Part shown: one piece after another, positions 1 to 6,587 of the stretch
Layout of the letters: each line of letters starts with the position of its first letter
Position numbering within the stretch: the first letter of the stretch is position 1
Assembly: GCA_019120115.1 (NCBI GenBank)
Contig: DWVS01000102.1
Coordinates: 1-9,179, forward strand
Source: Eisenbergiella intestinigallinarum
GTDB lineage: Bacteria; Bacillota; Clostridia; Lachnospirales; Lachnospiraceae
Direction of reading: 5' to 3'
DNA length: 9,179 nucleotides
Notes under the pieces: model-generated
The model's database searches: none
What the model saw: only the letters and a program-made list of their open reading frames with translations
Told to the model about the DNA's origin: nothing
Made by a program: the position numbers and the translations under genes

Positions 1-1174
1 CATGCTGCTCACCCCTGCCGGAGAGGATTCCATCGTCCTGTGCCCGGAATGCGGCTACAGCGCGAACATGGAAGCGGCGGAGTGCATTTATCACACGGAG
101 GATAACGGCACGGGCCGGTCAGCGGACGCGGCCAATATCGGTTCCGGAAACGCTTCCACAGGCGAAAGCGGCCCTCTCCTTCCCGTGGAAACGCCCGGCG
201 TACACACCATAGAGGAGCTTGCGGATTTTCTGCACATCGCGCCTTCCTCCACCTGCAAGGCCGTCGTCTACCAGAAAAACCAGGATGACTCCTATGTGGT
301 TCTGTTCCTGCGGGGCGATCTTGAGGTGAACGAGGCAAAGCTGACCTCCTTCCTCGGAGAGGACATCCATCCGGCCATCATCACGGAAGAAAGCGGCCTC
401 CAAGCCGGATTCATCGGGCCGGTTTCCCTGCGGGGACCGGAAGGAACCACGGTTCTGTTCGACCGTTCTCTGGAGGGGCTCTCAGGCCTTGCCTGCGGCG
501 CCAACAAAGAGGGCTGGCATCTGACAGGACTGGATCTGAAACGGGACTGCCCGGATGCGGTCTATCGGGATTTTGCCAAGGCCTTCGCAGGCGGCATCTG
601 CCCGGTCTGCGGCAAACGGAGCCTGACCATCTCCCGCGGCATCGAGGTGGGCAACATTTTCCAGCTGGGCGACAAATACAGCCGCTCCATGCACATGCAG
701 TATGTGGATGAAAAGGGAAACAGCCATACTCCCATCATGGGCTGCTACGGCATCGGCGTGGGCAGGCTGGCCGCCTCCGTCTGCGAAGCAAAGCACGACG
801 ATTACGGCCCCATCTGGCCCATCAGCATCGCGCCCTGGCAGGTGCACCTGTGCTGTATGAGAGGGGACAACGCCGAAGTGCGCGCCCAGGCGGACCGTCT
901 GTATGAGGCGCTGCAGAAGGCCGGCGTAGAGGTGCTCTACGATGACAGAAACGTGAGCGCGGGCGTCATGTTCTCCGACGCGGACCTTCTCGGCGTTCCC
1001 GTCCGTCTGGTGGCAAGCCCCAGAAACCTGAAGGAAGGCTGCGTGGAGCTGTCTCTGCGGGGCGACAAGTCCAGCGCGGTGAAGCTTCCGGAAGAGGCCG
1101 CGGTGGACGGTGTTATTTCCAGAATCAGAGAATTGAAGGAAGCGTTGGAAGAAAGGGTGCCGGAACGCATATAA
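1..1174 (+). CDS. proS: Prolyl-tRNA synthetase, C-terminal part (5' end outside window)
   Basis: Charges tRNA-Pro with proline in the cytoplasm. The visible 390 residues begin just before the segment that follows class II motif 2 and run to a TAA stop; the first codon seen is internal, not a start. A CPECG motif (residues 14-18 of the visible part) leads into a region at about 60-180 that matches the YbaK-like editing insertion (INS) of bacterial-type ProRS, which in this family clears mischarged Ala-tRNA-Pro. Next come a CPVCG pair (200-204), the family block RGIEVGNIFQLG (212-223) and class II motif 3, GCYGIGVGRLAAS (247-259). The anticodon-binding domain fills about 275-385. The INS domain makes this the long bacterial type, not the archaeal/eukaryotic type. 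A hairpin follows 16 bp after the stop, so this is probably the last gene of its transcript. Identification is firm; the gene is cut only by the window edge. Confidence 0.97.
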   Translation, partial: MLLTPAGEDSIVLCPECGYSANMEAAECIYHTEDNGTGRSADAANIGSGNASTGESGPLLPVETPGVHTIEELADFLHIAPSSTCKAVVYQKNQDDSYVVLFLRGDLEVNEAKLTSFLGEDIHPAIITEESGLQAGFIGPVSLRGPEGTTVLFDRSLEGLSGLACGANKEGWHLTGLDLKRDCPDAVYRDFAKAFAGGICPVCGKRSLTISRGIEVGNIFQLGDKYSRSMHMQYVDEKGNSHTPIMGCYGIGVGRLAASVCEAKHDDYGPIWPISIAPWQVHLCCMRGDNAEVRAQADRLYEALQKAGVEVLYDDRNVSAGVMFSDADLLGVPVRLVASPRNLKEGCVELSLRGDKSSAVKLPEEAAVDGVISRIRELKEALEERVPERI

Positions 1175-1190
1175 GCGTCCGCCAGGCATC

Positions 1191-1224
1191 AGGGGGCAGG
1201 CCGTCGTCAGACAGTCTGCCCCCT
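1191..1224 (+). terminator. Hairpin downstream of proS, probable transcription terminator
   Basis: A perfect 9-bp GC-rich stem (AGGGGGCAG with CTGCCCCCT) begins 16 bp after the proS stop. Its inner part can pair further (a G-U, a C-G, one mismatch, then three pairs around a GTCA loop), so nearly the whole 34 nt folds. The sequence after it is CTATATAAGC, not a run of T, so the intrinsic-terminator call is good on structure but weak on the U-tract. It lies between the convergent proS and map genes and could also block leftward transcription, although no T-run follows on that strand either. Confidence 0.6.
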
Positions 1225-1267
1225 CTATATAAGCTCAACCCTGTATAACTAAGCCTGCCCGCCGGGC

Positions 1268-2140
1268 TCAATGAGCCAGGATCTCACAGCCGTCCTCTGT
1301 GACGAGGACCATGGTTTCCCACTGTGCGGAGGGCTTTCCGTCCTCCGTATAGATGGTCCATCCATTGCTGTCATCCACGTAAATATCCGCGCTCCCCATG
1401 TTGATCATGGGCTCGATGGTGAAAATCATGCCGGGAACCATCAGCATTTCCGTCCCGGCCGGTGCCACATAGCTGACAAAGGGATCTTCATGGAATTCCA
1501 GCCCCACTCCATGGCCGCCGATGTCGATGACCACGCTGTAGCCGTTTGCCTTCGCGTGGCGGTTCACCGCATCCGCCATATCTCCCAGAAACCGCCAGGG
1601 CTTCACCTGTTCGATTCCCTTCTCCATACATTCCTTCGCCACCTGCACCAGCCGGAGATTTTCCTCCTTCACATTTCCGATGCAGAACATGCGGGAAGAA
1701 TCCCCATAATACCCGTTATAGATGGTAGAAACATCCACATTGATGATGTCGCCGTCTTTCAGCACATCCGTTTCGCTGGGAATGCCGTGGCAGACCTGGC
1801 TGTTGATGGAGGTGCAGACACTCTTCGGAAAGCCTTCATATCCTAACGGCGCCGGAATGCCGCCAAGCTCTCTGGTCTTCGTATCCACCAGCCGGTCAAT
1901 CTCCGCCGTGGTCATCCCCTCCCGGATGTGCTCCGCCACATAATCCAGCACCAGCGTGTTGATCCTGCCGCTCTCCCGAATGCCTGCAATCTGCTCCGGA
2001 TTTTTGATCATGTCATGGGTGGGGACCATATGCCCTTCCAGTTCAAAATGCCTGATCTTTTCATCGAATGCCTCGTGGCACTGCTTATATTTTTTACCGC
2101 TTCCACACCAGCAATGATCGTTTCTTCCCAGTTTTTCCAT
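1268..2140 (-). CDS. map: Methionine aminopeptidase, type I, with N-terminal SEC-C zinc motif
   Basis: Removes the initiator methionine from nascent proteins. The 290 residues have two parts. Residues 10-22 form a SEC-C motif (C10, C12, C21, H22), the zinc-binding element also found at the SecA C-terminus. From about residue 45 comes a complete pita-bread MetAP domain. All expected active-site residues are visible: H118 (in CHGIP), metal ligands D136, D147, H210, E243 and E275, and the second conserved His, H217. The motif usually read as GYHGD is GYYGD here (residues 143-147), a change outside the metal ligands. The ATG at 2138-2140 is preceded by GAAAGGA with a 7-nt spacer, and the SEC-C motif sits right after it, fixing the start. 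The gene lies 103 bp downstream of the ABC-F gene on the same strand and has its own promoter in that gap. The SEC-C extension is known in Firmicutes MetAPs and may help ribosome docking, which is inference. Confidence 0.97.
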   Translation of the reverse strand: MEKLGRNDHCWCGSGKKYKQCHEAFDEKIRHFELEGHMVPTHDMIKNPEQIAGIRESGRINTLVLDYVAEHIREGMTTAEIDRLVDTKTRELGGIPAPLGYEGFPKSVCTSINSQVCHGIPSETDVLKDGDIINVDVSTIYNGYYGDSSRMFCIGNVKEENLRLVQVAKECMEKGIEQVKPWRFLGDMADAVNRHAKANGYSVVIDIGGHGVGLEFHEDPFVSYVAPAGTEMLMVPGMIFTIEPMINMGSADIYVDDSNGWTIYTEDGKPSAQWETMVLVTEDGCEILAH

Positions 2141-2206
2141 CGTTTTTTCCTTTCTGTCTCAAAGGCGCATACTCATTTCTTTCAGTTAGTCCTGCAAAAC
2201 CATTCT

Positions 2207-2235
2207 ATTATAACGCGTTTTCCTCCCTGCGTCAA
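2207..2235 (-). promoter_or_regulatory. Near-consensus sigma-A-type promoter for map
   Basis: Read on the minus strand, TTGACG (2235-2230) is followed by a 17-bp spacer and a perfect TATAAT (2212-2207), so 11 of 12 consensus positions match at ideal spacing. The predicted start is near 2200, giving a leader of about 60 nt before the map ATG. The -35 lies only 8 bp past the stop codon of the upstream ABC-F gene, and no terminator hairpin is visible in the gap. map is therefore probably transcribed both from here and by read-through. Confidence 0.85.
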
Positions 2236-2243
2236 AATTCCCC

Positions 2244-4148
2244 TCACTGCTCGGCAATCTTCGCCGCCAGCTCCTCCAGATACATCCACCGCTCCATTTT
2301 CTCCTCCAGAGCAGCCTCCGCCTCCTCTTTCTCCGCCATGAGCTGATTCAGTTTCACAAAATCACTGGCGGAGGCCTCGATGGCCTGATCCAGAGCGGCG
2401 ATCTGCTCTTCCAGCTTCGCCATATCCGCCTCTATCGTCTCATAGTCCTTCTGCTCCTTATAGGTGAACTTCAGCTTCTGCGGCCCGCGGGTGCGCTGGC
2501 CTTTTCCCGCTGCCGGCGCGTCTGAGCCGGAGGAAGCGCTCTGTCCTGCAGAAGCATCCGCCTTTGTGGAAGTCCCTGCCATCCCGGAGCCCCCGCGCTT
2601 TCCCTCCCGTTCTTCCTCCTGCGCTTCTTTCTCGGCGGCTCTGCGCATCGCATAGTCCGTATATCCGCCTTCATACTGACGCAGCTTCCCGTTTTCCTCA
2701 AAGGCAAAGATCCGTTTCATTGTGCGGTCCAGAAAATAACGGTCATGAGATACGGCAACCACAATTCCCTCAAACTGGTCCAGATAGTCCTCCAGAATCG
2801 TCAGCGTGGTGATATCCAGGTTGTTGGTGGGCTCGTCCAGCAGGAGCAGATTGGGCGAGGAAGCGAGCACGCGCAGCAGGTTCAGGCGCTTTTTCTCCCC
2901 GCCGGAGAGCTTTCCGATGGGGCTGTACTGTTTGTCCGGCGGAAACAGGAAACGTTCCAGCATGGCCGACGCGGACAATACGCCGTCCTTCGTCTGAATA
3001 TACTCCGCCGTATCCTTCACATAGTCGATGACTCTCTGTTCCGGGTTCATGTAGGAAAGATCGTTCCCCTCCGGCTTTTCCCCGTCGATTTCCTGGGCGT
3101 AATATCCCATTTTTACGGTCTGCCCGACCACCACCTGGCCGGAATCCGGCGGAATGATCCCTGCGATGATTTTCATCAGGGTGGTTTTTCCGCAGCCGTT
3201 CGATCCGATAAAGCCTACTCTGTCCCCTTTCAGAAAAATATAGTTAAAGTCATCAATCAGTTTTCTTTCCCCGTAGCTTTTGCAGATATGTTCCAGTTCC
3301 ACCGTGGTTTTTCCCAGCCTCGTGGAAATGGAGCTCAGCTCCACTCTGGAATCCTGGACGAGAGCCTGCCGGTCGCGCAGTTCCTCATACCGCTGGATAT
3401 GCGCTTTCTGCTTGGTGGAACGGGCCCTTGCTCCCCGGCGGATCCATTCCAGCTCCACGCGCAGGATGGACTGGCGCTTGCGTTCGCTTGCTTCTTCCAT
3501 CTCCTGGCGCTGTGTCTTTAGCTCCAGAAAGCCGGAATAGTTCGTCTGATAGCTGTAAATGGCGCCTTTATCGATCTCCACAATCCGGTTGGTCACACTG
3601 TCCAGAAAATAACGGTCATGGGTCACCATGATCAATGCGCCCCGCCATTTTTTCAGATAATCCTCCAGCCAGTCGGCCATCTCATTGTCCAGATGGTTGG
3701 TGGGCTCGTCCAGCAGCAGAATATCCGCCGGGGAAAGCAGGACGGAAATCAGCGCCAGACGCTTGCGCTGGCCGCCGGAAAGCTGGCCTGCCGGCTGCGC
3801 AAAGTCCCGGATTCCAAGCCGGGTCATCATCGCCTTCGCGTCGCTTTCAATGGTCCACCGGTTCTCCTCCGACACATTGCCCTCCAGCACGCACTCCAGG
3901 CTTGACATTGCAGGATCAAATTCCGGGTGCTGGGGGAGATAGCGGATCACCACATGATTGGCCGTTGTGATGGAGCCTTCATCCGGCTCCTCCAGTCCCG
4001 CCATCATTTTCAGAAGCGTGGTTTTTCCGGTTCCGTTGATGCCGATGATGCCGACCTTTTCGCCCTCCTGCAGGGAAAAGGACGCGTTGTCAAATAATTT
4101 GTGATCGGTAAATGACTTGGTGATTTTCTCTATGTTGATCAGATTCAT
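2244..4148 (-). CDS. ABC-F family ATPase (Uup/YfmR-like translation factor)
   Basis: A soluble tandem ABC ATPase of 634 residues with no membrane segments, as expected for the ABC-F family, whose members bind the ribosomal E site and relieve stalled translation or confer antibiotic protection. The first cassette shows Walker A GINGTGKT (36-43), signature LSGGQ (123-127), Walker B LLLDEP (144-149) and the switch His 177. The inter-domain linker carries the family's basic ARSTKQKA stretch (242-249). The second cassette shows Walker A GSNGCGKT (315-322), LSGGE (414-418), LLLDEP (435-440) and H468. A low-complexity Ala/Ser/Gly/Glu linker (about 505-557) joins a C-terminal coiled coil (about 560-630). 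That coiled coil is the hallmark of Uup/YfmR-type proteins, linked to ribosome rescue and polyproline stalling in other bacteria. The ATG at 4146-4148 has AGAGG 7 nt upstream. Subfamily placement rests on domain layout; a resistance role is less likely but not excluded. Confidence 0.93.
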   Translation of the reverse strand: MNLINIEKITKSFTDHKLFDNASFSLQEGEKVGIIGINGTGKTTLLKMMAGLEEPDEGSITTANHVVIRYLPQHPEFDPAMSSLECVLEGNVSEENRWTIESDAKAMMTRLGIRDFAQPAGQLSGGQRKRLALISVLLSPADILLLDEPTNHLDNEMADWLEDYLKKWRGALIMVTHDRYFLDSVTNRIVEIDKGAIYSYQTNYSGFLELKTQRQEMEEASERKRQSILRVELEWIRRGARARSTKQKAHIQRYEELRDRQALVQDSRVELSSISTRLGKTTVELEHICKSYGERKLIDDFNYIFLKGDRVGFIGSNGCGKTTLMKIIAGIIPPDSGQVVVGQTVKMGYYAQEIDGEKPEGNDLSYMNPEQRVIDYVKDTAEYIQTKDGVLSASAMLERFLFPPDKQYSPIGKLSGGEKKRLNLLRVLASSPNLLLLDEPTNNLDITTLTILEDYLDQFEGIVVAVSHDRYFLDRTMKRIFAFEENGKLRQYEGGYTDYAMRRAAEKEAQEEEREGKRGGSGMAGTSTKADASAGQSASSGSDAPAAGKGQRTRGPQKLKFTYKEQKDYETIEADMAKLEEQIAALDQAIEASASDFVKLNQLMAEKEEAEAALEEKMERWMYLEELAAKIAEQ

Positions 4149-4189
4149 TGACGTACCTCTTCGTTCGCTTTTTCCTTATACAACCATTC

Positions 4190-4218
4190 ATTATACACGC
4201 AATCCCAAAATCAGTCAC
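4190..4218 (-). promoter_or_regulatory. Leftward promoter for the ABC-F gene
   Basis: On the minus strand GTGACT (4218-4213, four of six matches to TTGACA) is followed by a 17-bp spacer and a perfect TATAAT (4195-4190). The start would fall near 4183, about 35 nt before the ABC-F ATG. It lies back to back with a rightward promoter for the methyltransferase gene in the same 210-bp divergent intergenic region. Confidence 0.7.
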
Positions 4219-4267
4219 CTGTTTTTGCCCACGCTTCTTTCTCGGGACGCGTCTAAAAAATGAACCA

Positions 4268-4297
4268 TTGCATCCTCCAAAACTTCTTCGTTATAAT
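4268..4297 (+). promoter_or_regulatory. Rightward promoter for the RsmJ-like gene
   Basis: TTGCAT (4268-4273) is separated by 18 bp from a perfect TATAAT (4292-4297). The predicted start near 4304 places the in-frame ATG at 4260 outside the transcript, which supports the downstream ATG at 4359 as the true start and gives a leader of about 55 nt. Confidence 0.65.
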
Positions 4298-4358
4298 AAA
4301 GGAAACGTGTCCGCAAACGCCGCCTCACGGCAGCACTACTTTTTCAAAGGCAAAGAAA

Positions 4359-5180
4359 ATGAACCAGAACGCTGAACAATTTTTATCTACAGAAGATTTC
4401 GTCCTGTATGTGGAAGAGGATGCCGACCAGGCAGCCGCCGAATCCATTGCCGACGAGCTTCAAATAAACAGGATACTGAAATCCTCCGCAGGCTCTCTCC
4501 CCGCCCGCTGTCTGCTGATGAATGCGGAAGGTCTCTCGCTTGTAGAAGGAGCCCACACATTGCGGGGAGATTTCGCGCGTTTTCTGCCGCGGCTTATTCC
4601 CAACAATCTGAATCACGAACTTCTGGTAAGAGCCGCAAGGCTCCGGGGAGCTCAGGGTCCCCTGTCCGCCGTTGACGCCACCGCAGGGCTGGGTGAGGAC
4701 GCTTTCCTGCTCGCGGCGGCCGGTTTTCAGGTCTGGCTGTATGAACGCAATCCCGTCATCGCAGCTCTCCTTCAGGACGCCCTGCGCAGGGGAATGAAAA
4801 ATCCGGAACTGGCGCCCGTGCTCGGCCGCATGCATTTTCACCGGGGAGACAGCATTGTGGAACTGCCCCGGCTGGATTTCGCGCCGGATATCGTCGTCCT
4901 TGATCCCATGTTTCCGGACCGGAAAAAGAGCGGCCTCATCCGAAAAAAATTTCAGATGCTCCATCAGCTGGAAAATCCCTGCTCGGAAGAAACGGAGCTG
5001 CTTACTGCGGCCTTTTCCTGTCATCCCAGGAGGATTGTGATCAAACGGCCTCTGAAAGGGCCCTGTCTGGCTGGACAGAAGCCCGCCTACACGCTGAAAG
5101 GGAGGGCGATCCGTTATGACTGTATCGTTCCTCCGCAGGCGACCGGTAACAAGGAGAGCACCGGCCACCGGGATTCTTAA
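4359..5180 (+). CDS. rsmJ: RsmJ-like 16S rRNA guanine-N2 methyltransferase
   Basis: A class I SAM-dependent methyltransferase of 273 residues that follows the RsmJ (YhiQ) pattern along its length; E. coli RsmJ makes m2G1516 in 16S rRNA. SAM-binding motif I is VDATAGLGEDAF (105-116), followed by the acidic end of strand 2, YERNPVIAALL (128-138). The catalytic-motif region is LDPMFPDRKKSGL (181-193), and IKRP (228-231) and LAGQKP (237-242) match the C-terminal family blocks. The N-terminal 100 residues also resemble the RsmJ N-domain. I chose the ATG at 4359 because AAAGG lies 8 nt before it, and the alternative ATG at 4260 lacks a ribosome binding site and lies upstream of the predicted promoter. 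The protein ends in a polar tail after residue 258. The family call is strong; the exact target base in this organism is inferred, since RsmJ is best studied in gamma-proteobacteria. It is divergent from the ABC-F gene, another ribosome-related gene. Confidence 0.85.
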   Translation: MNQNAEQFLSTEDFVLYVEEDADQAAAESIADELQINRILKSSAGSLPARCLLMNAEGLSLVEGAHTLRGDFARFLPRLIPNNLNHELLVRAARLRGAQGPLSAVDATAGLGEDAFLLAAAGFQVWLYERNPVIAALLQDALRRGMKNPELAPVLGRMHFHRGDSIVELPRLDFAPDIVVLDPMFPDRKKSGLIRKKFQMLHQLENPCSEETELLTAAFSCHPRRIVIKRPLKGPCLAGQKPAYTLKGRAIRYDCIVPPQATGNKESTGHRDS

Positions 5181-5237
5181 GTTTTCTTTAATCCCGCATA
5201 AAATTTCATCCCGCACCTGTTTTCTTCCGTCCATTTC

Positions 5238-5246
5238 TGGTATAGT
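5238..5246 (+). promoter_or_regulatory. Extended -10 promoter for the SIMPL lipoprotein operon
   Basis: TGGTATAGT fits the extended -10 pattern TGnTATAAT with one mismatch. No good -35 is visible at 17 bp, as is common for extended -10 promoters. The predicted leader is about 88 nt and ends in a strong GGGGAGG ribosome binding site 7 nt before the ATG at 5341. The leader also holds the short palindrome GGTTCGGAACC (5300-5310), of unknown meaning. Confidence 0.5.
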
Positions 5247-5340
5247 GATTTCAGGAAGGCATTTTGCATACGCCTTATTATAGAAAGAGGCCGTTCTCAG
5301 GTTCGGAACCGGGAAACTGCCTTTCAGGGGAGGAACGTCC

Positions 5341-6093
5341 ATGAAAAAAGGAATCACAGTACTTCTGTTCTGCGCGCTTCTGACGCTGACCGCCTGTCAG
5401 CAGGAAGGCACCGCAGAAAACACACCGGAGGAAGATATCGGCCGGAGCGTCACAGTCAACAGCACCGAACAGGTTTCTGTGGTGCCTGACATCGCGGAAA
5501 TCGTATATTCCATTCAGACGCAGGGTTCTGACGCGCAGACCTGTCAGGAAGAGAACAGCGCTGCCTCAGATCAGGTCGTGGCTCTGCTGAAGCAGCTGGG
5601 GGTTGCGGAAAATTCCATCCGGACCACAGGCTATTATCTGAATCCTGTTTATGACTGGAGTGGCAGCATGCAGGTTCTGACCGGATATGAGGCGGTAACA
5701 ACGCTCACCATTTCCGATCTTCCGATGGATCAGGTGGGAGAGATCCTGACGCAGTCCGTGGATGCGGGCGTCAATAATATCCAGTCCATCTCCTATCTTT
5801 CCAGCGAATACGACCAGGCCTATCAGGAGGCGCTTTCTCTGGCCGTCGCTGCCGCCCGTACGAAGGCGGAGGCTCTGGCACAGACAGAGGGATATACCGT
5901 CGGAGAGATTCTTTCCGTCCAGGAAACCAGCGGTTATTCAGAAGCCCGCTACAATGACACCGCTCTGGCACAGAGCACCATGACCGCAGCCGCTGCGGAG
6001 GAAAGCGTCAGCATCATGCCCGGCGAGCTGGATATCGAGGCATCCGTAGTGGTGGAATTTTCCATGCAGGCACAGGAAACACAGGAAAATTGA
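5341..6093 (+). CDS. SIMPL-domain (DUF541) lipoprotein
   Basis: A predicted membrane-anchored lipoprotein of 250 residues. A short basic n-region (MKKG) and hydrophobic core end in the lipobox LTAC (16-19), so C19 should be lipidated and the rest displayed outside the membrane. Residues from about 35 to 243 match the SIMPL/DUF541 fold: the opening SVTVNSTEQVSVVPDIAEI, the central region with NSIRTTGYYLNPVYDW, a long Ala-rich helix with AAARTKAEALAQ (170-181), and the closing beta segment DIEASVVVEFSM. The family includes E. coli YggE and Brucella BP26. A role in oxidative stress has been reported for some members, but its biochemical activity is not established. A strong GGGGAGG site precedes the ATG. 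The DUF3842 gene starts 33 bp after its stop with no terminator between, so the two are probably co-transcribed. Confidence 0.9.
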   Translation: MKKGITVLLFCALLTLTACQQEGTAENTPEEDIGRSVTVNSTEQVSVVPDIAEIVYSIQTQGSDAQTCQEENSAASDQVVALLKQLGVAENSIRTTGYYLNPVYDWSGSMQVLTGYEAVTTLTISDLPMDQVGEILTQSVDAGVNNIQSISYLSSEYDQAYQEALSLAVAAARTKAEALAQTEGYTVGEILSVQETSGYSEARYNDTALAQSTMTAAAAEESVSIMPGELDIEASVVVEFSMQAQETQEN

Positions 6094-6116
6094 TGTCACC
6101 GGTCAGACGACCAGAT

Positions 6117-6120
6117 GGAG
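6117..6120 (+). promoter_or_regulatory. Ribosome binding site that sets the DUF3842 start
   Basis: GGAG lies 6 nt upstream of the ATG at 6127. The earlier in-frame ATG at 6115 overlaps this site and has no purine-rich site before it, so the protein should begin MKIVVIDGQGG. Confidence 0.6.
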
Positions 6121-6126
6121 ATTGGT

Positions 6127-6552
6127 ATGAAAATCGTAGTAATAGACGGACAGGGCGGCCGAATGGGCGCCCTGCTCTGTGATAAAATCAGAAAAAATAA
6201 GGAAAAGCTTCCCTCCGGTACGGAGCTCATCGCCATCGGCACAAACAGCGCGGCCACGGCCGCCATGCTGAAGGCCGGGGCGGACTTCGGGGCCACCGGG
6301 GAAAATCCTGTGCTGGTAGCCTGCCGGGACGCTGACTTCATCATCGGTCCCTTAGGGATTATGGCCGCGGATTCTCTGCTGGGGGAAGTCACTCCCGCCA
6401 TGGCGGTCGCCGTGGGAAGCAGCCTGGCGCAGAAGATCCTGCTTCCGGTCAACCGATGCAACCACCATGTGGTAGGGGTGCAGGATTACTCCATGGCGCG
6501 GTTGACCGATGAAGCGGTGGAGGATCTGCTTGCCTGCCTGGAAAAGAAATGA
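6127..6552 (+). CDS. DUF3842 family protein, conserved hypothetical
   Basis: A 141-residue protein that I recognise as DUF3842, a family of unknown function found mainly in Clostridia. The start opens with a strand-glycine-loop pattern, IVVIDGQGGRMG (3-14), reminiscent of a nucleotide-binding Rossmann-like loop. Alternating hydrophobic segments follow (ELIAIGTN at 33-40, ADFIIGPLGIMAADSLLGE at 69-87, AMAVAVGSS at 91-99). Near the end is a cluster, NRCNHHVVG (109-117), with C111, H113 and H114 that could bind a metal or take part in catalysis; this is inference. There is no signal peptide or membrane span, so it is likely cytoplasmic. The ATG at 6127 is preferred over 6115 on ribosome-binding-site grounds, a difference of four residues. 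It is the second gene after the SIMPL lipoprotein. Its TGA stop forms the first bases of a long perfect hairpin shared with the converging gene. Confidence 0.85.
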   Translation: MKIVVIDGQGGRMGALLCDKIRKNKEKLPSGTELIAIGTNSAATAAMLKAGADFGATGENPVLVACRDADFIIGPLGIMAADSLLGEVTPAMAVAVGSSLAQKILLPVNRCNHHVVGVQDYSMARLTDEAVEDLLACLEKK

Positions 6553-6587
6553 GGCTGAGTGAAGGCAACTGCCTTCACTCAGCCTCA
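6550..6587 (-). terminator. Perfect 18-nt inverted repeat containing both convergent stop codons
   Basis: TGAGGCTGAGTGAAGGCA (6550-6567) and its exact reverse complement (6570-6587) are separated by two bases, giving a 17-bp stem with an AACT loop. Read leftward, the hairpin is followed by ATTTCTTTTCC, a T-rich tract suited to intrinsic termination of the 6575-7024 gene. Read rightward, it is followed by TCCAGCAGATCC, with no U-tract, so termination of the DUF3842 transcript here would be weaker or depend on the hairpin alone. The DUF3842 stop (6550-6552) and the leftward gene's stop (6577-6575) both lie inside the stem. Confidence 0.85.

Noticed and set aside
482..1189. A 235-codon minus-strand frame antisense to proS
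   Set aside because: The sense strand carries class II motif 3 and the anticodon-binding domain. The antisense translation is His/Ala-rich with no family pattern.
1271..1846. A 191-codon plus-strand frame antisense to map
   Set aside because: All MetAP metal ligands are on the opposite strand, and the antisense frame has no supporting signal.
2745..3521. A 258-codon plus-strand frame antisense to the ABC-F gene
   Set aside because: The opposite strand encodes complete Walker, signature and switch motifs. The antisense product has no domain signature.
4260..4358. A 33-codon N-terminal extension of the RsmJ-like protein from the ATG at 4260
   Set aside because: There is no ribosome binding site, the ATG lies upstream of the predicted promoter, and the extra residues have no counterpart in the RsmJ family as I recall it.
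5150..5200. Possible terminator after the RsmJ-like gene (CCGGT...ACCGG followed by a T-rich stretch)
   Set aside because: The stem is only about 5 bp with a long loop and lies about 10 bp or more from the T-rich stretch, so it is too weak to call.
5254..5327. Possible long-range pairing (GAAGGCA with TGCCTTT) in the leader of the SIMPL operon, suggesting a riboswitch
   Set aside because: It is a single 7-bp helix including a G-U pair, with no recognisable conserved riboswitch core. It could be chance.
4383..5357. A 324-codon open frame on the minus strand, antisense to the RsmJ-like gene and running into the SIMPL gene start
   Set aside because: Its translation shows no recognisable domain and it has no clear promoter or ribosome binding site. 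It lies entirely opposite a gene with full family motifs, so it is best explained by GC-rich codon use.
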